Below are positions 8,626-15,891 of a stretch of DNA of 35,021 nucleotides, in pieces; position 1 is the first letter of the stretch, and each line of letters opens with the position of its first letter. The stretch lies in assembly GCA_945957295.1 (NCBI GenBank), contig CAMFLH010000019.1, positions 1 to 35,021 of the forward strand. Reading direction: 5' to 3'. This DNA is from an uncultured Uliginosibacterium sp. (GTDB lineage Bacteria > Pseudomonadota > Gammaproteobacteria > Burkholderiales > Rhodocyclaceae). The position numbers and the translations under genes are program-made. The notes beneath the pieces were generated by a model. It did not search any database. It saw nothing but the letters and a program-made list of their open reading frames with translations, and was not told the origin of the DNA.

Positions 8626-11034
8626 ATGCACGCGAATCGGTCGCCCACCGAAATCGCCGAGTCTGCCGCTGCACCGCTGGCCCGCCTGTTTGCGGTTGCG
8701 GTGCTGGTGGTGCTGTTTGGCGTGGGCATGAGCGCCTTCCTCAACTACTTCAAGTTCCAGTCGGCGGTGGAGTCAGCCGCTCGCTCGCGCATGGCCGTGC
8801 CAGCGTCGGCGGTGCGGGAAGGGGTACAGGCCTCACTCGCCTTGGGCCTGCCGCTGGCCAGTGCTGCGGCAGTGCCCGATCTGCTGGCGCGCGAACGGCA
8901 GGCCGACGCTGCAATCCAGGCAATCTCCATCTTCGATACCGCGGGTCGCGTGCGTTTCAGCACTGATGCGCGGGCGGTCGGAACGACTGTGCCCGCGACC
9001 TGGCTGGCTGCGGCCGGCGACGCGCGCGAGGTCTGGCACCTCGTCGCGGCGGGCTTTGCGGTGCAAGGCCTCCGATTGCGCAACAGCTTCGATGTGCCGC
9101 AGGGTAGCGTCGCGGTCAGCTACACGACTGCCGATCAGCAACAAGCGCTGCAGCGTATGCGCGCTGCGCTGCTCCGGATCGCGCTCGTCGGCGGCGCGGG
9201 TTCCGCCTTGCTCGCGATGCTGGCGGTGTGGGGTGTGCTGCGTACGTGGAGCGCAAGGCACGGCGCACGGGCGCGCGACGACGGCACGCAAGGACACTCC
9301 GCGCCGCTGCAGGCCCGTCTGGCAGGCGCGATCCTGCTCGTGGCGGTGTTGGGGCTGGGTGGTGTTTCGTGGGCGACACAGCGTGCGTTCGACGCCAACC
9401 TGCAGCCGGAACTCGCGCGCAAGGCGGCGGTCGTTGCACGCTCGGTTGGCGAGCTGGTCGGCACGGCAATCCACTACGGCATTCAGATGCCGGAGCTCGT
9501 TGGCGTGGAAGCCCATCTGGCCGATGTGCGGCGGCAGCACCCGGAGCTGGCAAGGCTGGCAATTCTCGATACGCGCGGAGTGCCGCGCTTTGCCGTAGGT
9601 GAGCACACGCTGGAGGCGGGGGTGCGTGTGCCGATCGGCGATGCGGCACATCCGCTAGGCAGCGTCGAGGTGGGCGTCAGTGCGGCCTATCTGCGCAGCA
9701 TCCTGTTCGAAGTCCTGCTCGATCTGGCGGTGGTGTTCGTCGTTGCGGCGTTTCTCACGCGCGAACTGTTGCAGTTCATCACTGCGACTGATCCGCGCCT
9801 CGGCGCCGCCCCCGCCAGCGGCGGTGCCGTTCTTGCACGCATGCGGGTGCCGCTATTCCTTTTCATGCTCGCCGAGGAATTGACGCGCGCCTTCGTGCCC
9901 GGCTTTGCACGGGCTTTGCTGGGCGCCAGCGTCAACGTGTCGACCGATGTGGCGGTTGGCGTGCCGATCACGGTGTTCATGCTCGTCGTTGCGCTTGGTC
10001 AGGCGCCGCTGGCGAGCTGGAGCGAACGTGTTGGCCTGCGCCGTGCGATGCAGTGGGGCGCGCTGGTCGGAGTGGTGGGCCTTGCTGGCGCCGCGCTCGC
10101 GCAGGGCTTTCATGCGTTCATTGCCTGGCGCGCGCTGTGTGGCCTGGGCTATGCCACGGTCTTCGTCGCGGCGCAGGGCGTTGTGATCGCACACACCACA
10201 CAGGCCGAGCGTACGCGTGGTTTTGCGTTGTTCGTTGGCGCCATCATGGTAGCGGCGGTGTGCGGCCCGCCGCTCGGGGGCATTCTTGCGGACCATGTCG
10301 GCGCGCGGGCAGGCTTCGCGGTGGCTGCGGCGGTGGCGCTGGCCGCGGTGCTGGCGGTGCGTTTGCTGCCGCGCGATGCGAGTGGGGCGGTCATCGCGAG
10401 CCCGCGCTTGAGCTGGCGTGACGTTGTGCGTGTGCTCGGCGAGCGGCGTTTTTTGCACATCACCGTGTTGGCCGCAGTGCCGGCCAAGCTGATCCTCGCC
10501 AGTTTCTGTTTCTACCTGGTGCCGATCTACGTCGTCTCGCTCGGCGCACCGACCGCCGCGGCCGGTCGGGCGCTGATGGTCTACGCAGCGGTGCTGGTGT
10601 TGGTCCTGCCGTGGGCCGCGCATCTGGCCGAACGTGGCGTTTCGCAAGCCCTGTTGGTTGGAGGCGGGCTGTGTGTCTCGGCGCTCGGCGGCTTCGGACT
10701 TTTGCTGTGGAGCGGCGTGGCGCCTGTGTTTCTGGCGATGGCATTACTGGGTTTGGGCCAAGGGCTGTCGATTGCGGCGCAGAGCAGCCTGCTCTCGCTG
10801 GCGTGCGCCGAAGAGATCCGTGAGCATGGCAGCGCCGCGCTGTTCGGTGCGTACCGTCTGATCGAGCGCCTGGGCAATGCCAGCGGCCCGCTGCTCGCGG
10901 GGGGGCTGGTGGCGAGTTTTGGCCACGCCGGTGCCTTTGCGTTGATCGCTGCCCTGGTGCTTGCGTGTGGACTGCTGTTCCTGCTGCTGGCAGGCGCCAT
11001 GCGCGGCACGCAAGTTGTGGCGGTGCGCGCATGA
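8626..11034 (+). CDS. MFS transporter with N-terminal double extracytoplasmic sensor region
   Basis: 802 residues; the ATG at 8626 was chosen because GGGAG (8613-8617) sits 8 bases upstream. Order: a span (about 15-38); an extracytoplasmic segment containing ISIFDTAGRVRFSTD, like a Cache sensor; a span (about 180-205); a further span near 225-245; a second extracytoplasmic segment with LAILDTRGVPRFAVG; a span (about 363-382). From about 404 a full MFS-like set of hydrophobic helices follows, including RALCGLGYATVFVAAQGVV and GPPLGGILADHVGAR. The first half resembles the input part of a chemoreceptor or kinase and the second half an exporter or sugar-type MFS permease. The substrate is unknown. 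The gene overlaps the next one by ATGA. Confidence 0.82.
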   Translation: MHANRSPTEIAESAAAPLARLFAVAVLVVLFGVGMSAFLNYFKFQSAVESAARSRMAVPASAVREGVQASLALGLPLASAAAVPDLLARERQADAAIQAISIFDTAGRVRFSTDARAVGTTVPATWLAAAGDAREVWHLVAAGFAVQGLRLRNSFDVPQGSVAVSYTTADQQQALQRMRAALLRIALVGGAGSALLAMLAVWGVLRTWSARHGARARDDGTQGHSAPLQARLAGAILLVAVLGLGGVSWATQRAFDANLQPELARKAAVVARSVGELVGTAIHYGIQMPELVGVEAHLADVRRQHPELARLAILDTRGVPRFAVGEHTLEAGVRVPIGDAAHPLGSVEVGVSAAYLRSILFEVLLDLAVVFVVAAFLTRELLQFITATDPRLGAAPASGGAVLARMRVPLFLFMLAEELTRAFVPGFARALLGASVNVSTDVAVGVPITVFMLVVALGQAPLASWSERVGLRRAMQWGALVGVVGLAGAALAQGFHAFIAWRALCGLGYATVFVAAQGVVIAHTTQAERTRGFALFVGAIMVAAVCGPPLGGILADHVGARAGFAVAAAVALAAVLAVRLLPRDASGAVIASPRLSWRDVVRVLGERRFLHITVLAAVPAKLILASFCFYLVPIYVVSLGAPTAAAGRALMVYAAVLVLVLPWAAHLAERGVSQALLVGGGLCVSALGGFGLLLWSGVAPVFLAMALLGLGQGLSIAAQSSLLSLACAEEIREHGSAALFGAYRLIERLGNASGPLLAGGLVASFGHAGAFALIAALVLACGLLFLLLAGAMRGTQVVAVRA

Positions 11035-12065
11035 AGGCGCGCTCGATGGTGGTGTTGATATGCCTTGTGGCGTGGCTGTCGCCGGCGCTGGCGGCTCGCC
11101 CTTTTCGCATTTACGCGGTGACTTACCGCGGCGCGACCGAGGTGGAACGCGGCTTCGCCGACTACTTTGCCGAACGCGGCATTCCGGTTGAGATCACCTA
11201 TCGCGACATCGCGCTCGACACTGCTCGCCTACCCGCGCTGGTCGAGGAGATCCGCCGCGTGCGGCCAGACCTCGTCTACACCTGGGGTTCGGGCGTCACG
11301 CTGGGTATTGTCGGCCCGTGGGATCAGGCCGATCCGGCGCGCTACATCACCGACATTCCCGTGGTGTTCAGCCTCGTTGCTGCGCCGGTGAATGCGCGCA
11401 TCGTGCCGAGCATGCAGTCGTCACGGCGTAACGTTACCGGCGTCAGTCATGTCGCCAGCCTCGCTGCGCAGATGAAGGTGATGTCAGCCTACAAGGCGTT
11501 CCGCTGCGTTGGCCTGCTGTACTCACCCAACGAACCGAATGCGCTGGCCGTGCTCGACGATTTGCGCGCCGAGGGGCGGCGGCGCGGCTTCACTGTGCAG
11601 GCGCGCGCGTTCGCGACCGACGCGGCAGGCAAGCCCACGCCCGACGGTGTCCCGGGCTTGATCGGCGAACTCCGGCGTGCCGGTGCCGAATGGCTGTATC
11701 TGCCGCCGGATTCCTTCCTCAGCACGCAGGCGAAAGGTCTCGTGGTGCCAGCGGCTCAGCAAGCGGGCCTGCCGGCCTTCGCGTCGACCGAACCGCTGAT
11801 GGCGGCAGGGGCGCTGGCCGGGCTGGTGAGCCGCTACTACACCGTAGGCCAGTTCGCCGGCTACAAGGCCGAACAGATTCTGGTCAACAAGCAGTCGCCG
11901 AGCCGCATTCCGGTCGAGACGCTGACACGCTTCTCGCTGCAGATCCGCTTGACAGTCGCGCGGCGGCTCGGCTTGCTGCCGCCGCTGGCGATGTTCAATT
12001 ACGCTGAAATGCTGGACGCGGATTTTTCCGCACCGGCCAAACCCGCCGTGGAACCAACACGATGA
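11031..12065 (+). CDS. ABC-type substrate-binding protein, TrpX-like (ABC_sub_bind family), orphan
   Basis: 344 residues. The ATG at 11031 overlaps the MFS stop codon (ATGA), which fixes the start. A signal peptide (about 1-22, ending LSPALAA) precedes a two-lobe periplasmic binding protein with RPDLVYTWGSGVTLGI, DIPVVFSLVAAPV, RRNVTGVSH and GLLYSPNEPN, the pattern of the PF04392 group that includes TrpX. Such proteins usually deliver ligand to an ABC permease, but no permease or ATPase gene is present here. Its operon partners are a sensor-MFS fusion and a GNAT-like protein, so it may bind the ligand detected by the neighbouring sensor domains (inference). Confidence 0.82.
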   Translation: MKARSMVVLICLVAWLSPALAARPFRIYAVTYRGATEVERGFADYFAERGIPVEITYRDIALDTARLPALVEEIRRVRPDLVYTWGSGVTLGIVGPWDQADPARYITDIPVVFSLVAAPVNARIVPSMQSSRRNVTGVSHVASLAAQMKVMSAYKAFRCVGLLYSPNEPNALAVLDDLRAEGRRRGFTVQARAFATDAAGKPTPDGVPGLIGELRRAGAEWLYLPPDSFLSTQAKGLVVPAAQQAGLPAFASTEPLMAAGALAGLVSRYYTVGQFAGYKAEQILVNKQSPSRIPVETLTRFSLQIRLTVARRLGLLPPLAMFNYAEMLDADFSAPAKPAVEPTR

Positions 12066-12757
12066 AGCGTACTGTGCCCGCCGATGATTGCCACCAGCGA
12101 GGTCTTTCTCCGGCCGATCTGCCGGCGTTGATGCGGCTATACGGTGTGGTGATGGCGGCGCTGCGCGATGTATCGATGTTCCGCCTGGCGGGCGGCCCGG
12201 AGGTCTTTTTCGCCAATCACTTTGGCGAGCGTGGCGAGAGCCTGGGCGTGTTCCTGGGTGAGACGCTGGTGGCCTACGGCGCGCTGACCTTGCCGCGTGC
12301 AGGCGATGTCGGTAACTACGCGAACGACCTCGGTTGGCCGCCTGGCCGCGCTGCGAGCGTGGCGCTGTTGTCGGCGGCCATGGTCTCGCCCGAACACCGT
12401 CGCCTTGGATTGCACGGCACCTTGATCGAAGCCCGCATCGCCCGCGCAGCGGCACTGGGCAAACCCGATCTGCTGGTGCGCGCTGCGCCGGCGAACCATG
12501 CGTCACGCCAGGCGGTGGTCGAGCGCGGTTTTGCGCTCGTCTGGCTCGGTGTGCAGACCGATGGCTCGCTGCGGCACATCTTCTGGCGGCCGTCGGATCG
12601 GGTGGCAACGCTTGGCGACGAGGCGGCCCTGGTCTGGGTCGAAGCGCAGGATCTGGCGGCGCAGCAGCGTTTGCTGTCGAACGGCCTGGTTGGCGTACGC
12701 GCAAGGCTCACCGACGCCGCGATCGGTTTTGCGCCGGCCGGCGCGGTCGGTAGCTGA
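12062..12757 (+). CDS. GNAT-like N-acetyltransferase domain protein
   Basis: 231 residues. The start overlaps the previous stop by ATGA, indicating translational coupling. The central part, with LLSAAMVSPEHRRLGLHGTL, has the layout of GNAT strand beta4 and the acetyl-CoA pyrophosphate loop. The loop reads RRLGLHG and does not exactly fit the usual Q/RxxGxG/A. RAAPANHASRQAVVERGFA fits the region where GNAT proteins carry an Asn and a helix before the last strands. Substrate is unknown. It is the last gene of the sensor-MFS operon; acetylation of a transported or sensed compound is only a guess. Confidence 0.65.
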   Translation: MKRTVPADDCHQRGLSPADLPALMRLYGVVMAALRDVSMFRLAGGPEVFFANHFGERGESLGVFLGETLVAYGALTLPRAGDVGNYANDLGWPPGRAASVALLSAAMVSPEHRRLGLHGTLIEARIARAAALGKPDLLVRAAPANHASRQAVVERGFALVWLGVQTDGSLRHIFWRPSDRVATLGDEAALVWVEAQDLAAQQRLLSNGLVGVRARLTDAAIGFAPAGAVGS

Positions 12758-12784
12758 AGGGGCGGTTTGGTGTCGCGCATTTGC

Positions 12785-12790
12785 TACCAT
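12785..12790 (+). promoter_or_regulatory. Possible -10 element of parE
   Basis: TACCAT in the context TTGCTACCATCC lies 32 bases before the parE ATG in a 65-base gap. The nearest TTG-type hexamer (TTGGTG, 12767-12772) is only 12 bases away, too close for a standard -35. Confidence 0.3.
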
Positions 12791-12822
12791 CCACGCCAGT
12801 TTCCGCATCAGGCCGTTCCCGC

Positions 12823-14787
12823 ATGACCTACAACGAATCCTCCTTCCGCGTCCTCAAAGGGCTTGAGCCGGTTCGCTCGCGCCCCGGCATGTACACCCGC
12901 ACCGATTCGCCGGCGCACATCATCCAGGAGGTGATCGACAACGCCGCGGACGAGGCGCTGGCCGGCTTCGCCAAGCGCATCCACGTGGCGATGTTCCGCG
13001 ACGGCTCGGTGGCGGTGACGGACGACGGCCGTGGTATCCCGGTCGGCCTGCACCCTGTGGAAGGGGTGCCGGTGGTGGTGCTGGCCTATACGGTGCTGCA
13101 CGCTGGCGGCAAGTTCGACAAAACCTCCGGCGCCTCGGCCTACGCCTTCTCGGGCGGTCTGCACGGCGTTGGCGTGGCGGTGACGACAGCGCTGTCGACC
13201 AAGGTTGCGGTGGATGTGCGGCGCGAGGGCAAGGCCTGGCATGTCGAGTTCGCCGATGGCGGTCGCGCGATCAGCGAACTGGTCGAGACCGGCCCCTGCG
13301 GCAAGCAGACCGGCACGCGGGTGCATGTGTGGCCGGACCCGAAGTATTTCGATGCGCCGCGCGCCTCGCTGGCCGAGATCGAACGCCTGCTGCGCTCCAA
13401 GGCCGTGCTGCTGCCCGGTGTGACGGTAACGCTGGAAGTGGAGCAGGCCGACGGCAGCTTCGTGAAGACCGAATGGCGTTACGCCGACGGCCTCACCGGC
13501 TACCTGCGCGAGATGGCCGGCGGCGTCGATCCGCTGGTGCCGGTGTTCGCGCAAGAGAAGTACGCGGGCCAGGATGAGGACTTCGCGCCGGGCGAGGGTG
13601 CAGCTTGGGCCTTCGCGTGGTTCGACGGCTTCGTCGGCAGCGAAAGCTATGTGAACCTGATCCCGACGGTGAATGGCGGTACGCATGAATCCGGCCTGCG
13701 TGGCGGCGTGTTCGAAGCGGTGAAATCCTTCGTCGACCACCATGCGCTGCTGCCCCGCGGCGTGAAGCTGCAGCAGGACGATGTGTGCGGCAAGATGAGC
13801 TTCCTGCTCTCCGCCCGCCTGCTCGACCCGCAGTTTCAGGGCCAGGTGAAGGAGAAGCTCAACTCGCGCGAAGCGGTGAAGCTGGTCTCCACGATGGTGA
13901 TGCCGCTGTTCGAAGCCTGGCTGAACCAGAACGTCGAGCAGGGCAAGGCGATTGCCGAACTCGCGATCAAGCAGGCGCAGAGCCGCCTGAAGGACGCGCA
14001 GAAGGTCGAGAAGAAGAAGACCTCCGGCGTCGCGGTGCTGCCCGGCAAGCTCTCCGATTGTGAGAGCGAGGACATCAACGACAACGAGCTGTACCTCGTC
14101 GAAGGCGATTCGGCCGGCGGCTCGGCCAAGCTCGCGCGTTCGCGCGAGACGCAGGCGATCCTGCCGCTGCGCGGCAAGGTGCAGAACTCGTGGGAGATTG
14201 ACCCCAACCGGCTGTTTGCGAACAACGAAATCCACGACATCGCGGTGGCCCTGGGCGTGGACCCGCATACGCCGGAAGCACCGGACACCGTGCTCGCGAA
14301 CCTGCGCTACGGCAAGGTCGTGATCATGGCCGATGCGGACGTCGACGGCTCTCACATCCAGACCCTGCTGCTGACACTGTTCCTGCGACACTTCCCGCGT
14401 CTGGTCGCCAGCGGCCATGTGTGGATCGCGCTGCCGCCGCTTTACCGCGTGGACGTGCCGGCCTCCGGCAAGAAGCGCCCGGCGCGGCGCTTGTACTGCC
14501 TCGACGAACGTGAGCTGGCCGCGGTGCGCGACCGGCTGGTCAAGGAAGGCGTCAAGCCCGAGCAGTTGGAGATCGGCCGCTTCAAGGGCCTCGGCGAGAT
14601 GAACCCCGAGCAGCTGAAGGAAACCGCAATGGACCCGGCGACGCGCCGCGTGCTGCCGGTGACGATGGACGACATCGCGTTGGGCGAGACCACCGAGCTG
14701 TTCGACCTGCTGATGGGCAAGGGCGAAGCCTCCGGCCGTCGCGCATGGATGGAAGCCAAGGGCAATCTGGTCGAAGCCGACCTGTAA
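12823..14787 (+). CDS. parE: DNA topoisomerase IV subunit B (ParE)
   Basis: 654 residues, the usual length for ParE. The ATP-binding GHKL domain shows EVIDNAADEA (Asn40), DDGRGIPVG (67-75) and GGLHGVGVAV. The transducer region follows, then the TOPRIM domain with EGDSAGGSAKLARSR (from about 427), LPLRGKVQNSWE and DADVDGSHIQTLLL (from about 504). The C-terminus carries RFKGLGEMNPEQL. The protein pairs with ParC to decatenate daughter chromosomes and relax supercoils using ATP. It is shorter than GyrB and lacks the GyrB insert, which supports ParE. The start at MTYNES matches the family; the frame to 12781 adds unlikely residues. parC lies about 10 kb downstream. Confidence 0.97.
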   Translation: MTYNESSFRVLKGLEPVRSRPGMYTRTDSPAHIIQEVIDNAADEALAGFAKRIHVAMFRDGSVAVTDDGRGIPVGLHPVEGVPVVVLAYTVLHAGGKFDKTSGASAYAFSGGLHGVGVAVTTALSTKVAVDVRREGKAWHVEFADGGRAISELVETGPCGKQTGTRVHVWPDPKYFDAPRASLAEIERLLRSKAVLLPGVTVTLEVEQADGSFVKTEWRYADGLTGYLREMAGGVDPLVPVFAQEKYAGQDEDFAPGEGAAWAFAWFDGFVGSESYVNLIPTVNGGTHESGLRGGVFEAVKSFVDHHALLPRGVKLQQDDVCGKMSFLLSARLLDPQFQGQVKEKLNSREAVKLVSTMVMPLFEAWLNQNVEQGKAIAELAIKQAQSRLKDAQKVEKKKTSGVAVLPGKLSDCESEDINDNELYLVEGDSAGGSAKLARSRETQAILPLRGKVQNSWEIDPNRLFANNEIHDIAVALGVDPHTPEAPDTVLANLRYGKVVIMADADVDGSHIQTLLLTLFLRHFPRLVASGHVWIALPPLYRVDVPASGKKRPARRLYCLDERELAAVRDRLVKEGVKPEQLEIGRFKGLGEMNPEQLKETAMDPATRRVLPVTMDDIALGETTELFDLLMGKGEASGRRAWMEAKGNLVEADL

Positions 14788-14880
14788 GGCCTTAGCCCGG
14801 ACGGCTGCGCGGCCGGGGCGACCGCTCAGTCATCGCCCGTCGCCCTCAAGTCCGGCACGGCGGATGCCGTACTCCCGGGC

Positions 14881-15891
14881 ATGCATCGGTGCGCGCCCGG
14901 AACACTGCCTAGCCTGACACGTCGCCGCCTGGTTTCGGCCGGGCTCGGCGGTTTAGCGCTGGCAACACTCCCCGCGTGCCAACCCGATCTGGCGGCGGAG
15001 GCCGCAAAGCGGCCACTGCGCATCGCCATCGATCTGTGGGCCGGACACTATCCCCTGTTGCTCGCGCGCGAACGGGGGCTGCTCAAGGCGCATGGCGTCG
15101 ACGTCGAGGTGGTGATCCCCGAAAACACCCGCCAGTTGCTGTCGGACTTTGCGGCGGGCTCCTACGACGGCGTCTGCGTGTCGCTCGGCGACATGATCAC
15201 GCTGACCCGCGCGACGCCCGACATCCACATGGTGCTGGCCTCGGGCGAATCGATCGGCGCAGACCGTATCCTCGGCAAGGGTTCGCCATCGCGCGTCGAT
15301 GATGTGCGAGGCGCCCGCATTGGTACCTCGCTGGGCGGTTTCGGTGAACTCCTGGTGCTGCGATTTGCCCGCCGCTACGGGCTGTCGCTCGGCGACATCG
15401 AACTCGTGCAGGTGGATGCCTCCGAGGTGCCGGCACAGCTTGCGAGCGGCGCGATCGACTATGGTCACACCTGGGAGCCGTACGTTGCGCAGGCGCGTGA
15501 GCAGGGCTTTGTCGAGGTCTTCTCCAGCCGTGACACGCCAGGGCTGGTGGTCAACGGTTTGATTTGTCACGGCTCGGTGCTGCAGCGACGCGGGGCGGAG
15601 ATCCGGGCGCTGATTGCTGCGTGGTTCGAAGCCGTCGATTGGTGGAATCGCTATGAGCTCGACGCGGAGCCAATTCTCCGGCGCCTGCTTGCTGGTCGCA
15701 CCAGTGAGGTGGTTCGGATGGCGATCCGTCTGCTGACGCGTGAGGACAACCGCGCGAAATTCCGCCCTGGTACTACAGAGGATTCGCTTCACCATGTGGC
15801 CGAACTTTATGCGGATCACTTCGTCGCACGCGGCCTGATCGGGCGACGCCCAGCGTCCTCCGAACTGCTCGACGCGGATTTTCTTGCATGA
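14881..15891 (+). CDS. NMT1/SsuA-like periplasmic binding lipoprotein, copy 1
   Basis: 336 residues. The N-terminus has a twin-arginine-like run (TRRRLVSAG) and a lipobox ending LPAC (Cys33), so it is probably a membrane-anchored lipoprotein. The body reads PLRIAIDLWAGHYPLLLARE, VVIPENTRQLLSDF, YDGVCVSLGDMITLTR and IGTSLGGFGELLVLRF, the pattern of NMT1/THI5/SsuA-type (PF09084) two-lobe binding proteins. No ABC transporter gene is adjacent. Its stop overlaps the start of a histidine kinase (ATGA), pointing to a ligand-sensing pair. No clear Shine-Dalgarno precedes the ATG at 14881, so the start is uncertain. Copy 2 starts at 18350. Confidence 0.85.
   Translation: MHRCAPGTLPSLTRRRLVSAGLGGLALATLPACQPDLAAEAAKRPLRIAIDLWAGHYPLLLARERGLLKAHGVDVEVVIPENTRQLLSDFAAGSYDGVCVSLGDMITLTRATPDIHMVLASGESIGADRILGKGSPSRVDDVRGARIGTSLGGFGELLVLRFARRYGLSLGDIELVQVDASEVPAQLASGAIDYGHTWEPYVAQAREQGFVEVFSSRDTPGLVVNGLICHGSVLQRRGAEIRALIAAWFEAVDWWNRYELDAEPILRRLLAGRTSEVVRMAIRLLTREDNRAKFRPGTTEDSLHHVAELYADHFVARGLIGRRPASSELLDADFLA

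Noticed and set aside
12808-14418. Long minus-strand open frame opposite parE
   Set aside because: His/Arg-rich translation without domain features, fully antisense to parE.
14795-14820. GC-rich imperfect hairpin after parE
   Set aside because: The stem is bulged and no T-run follows, so it cannot be separated from background GC-rich pairing.
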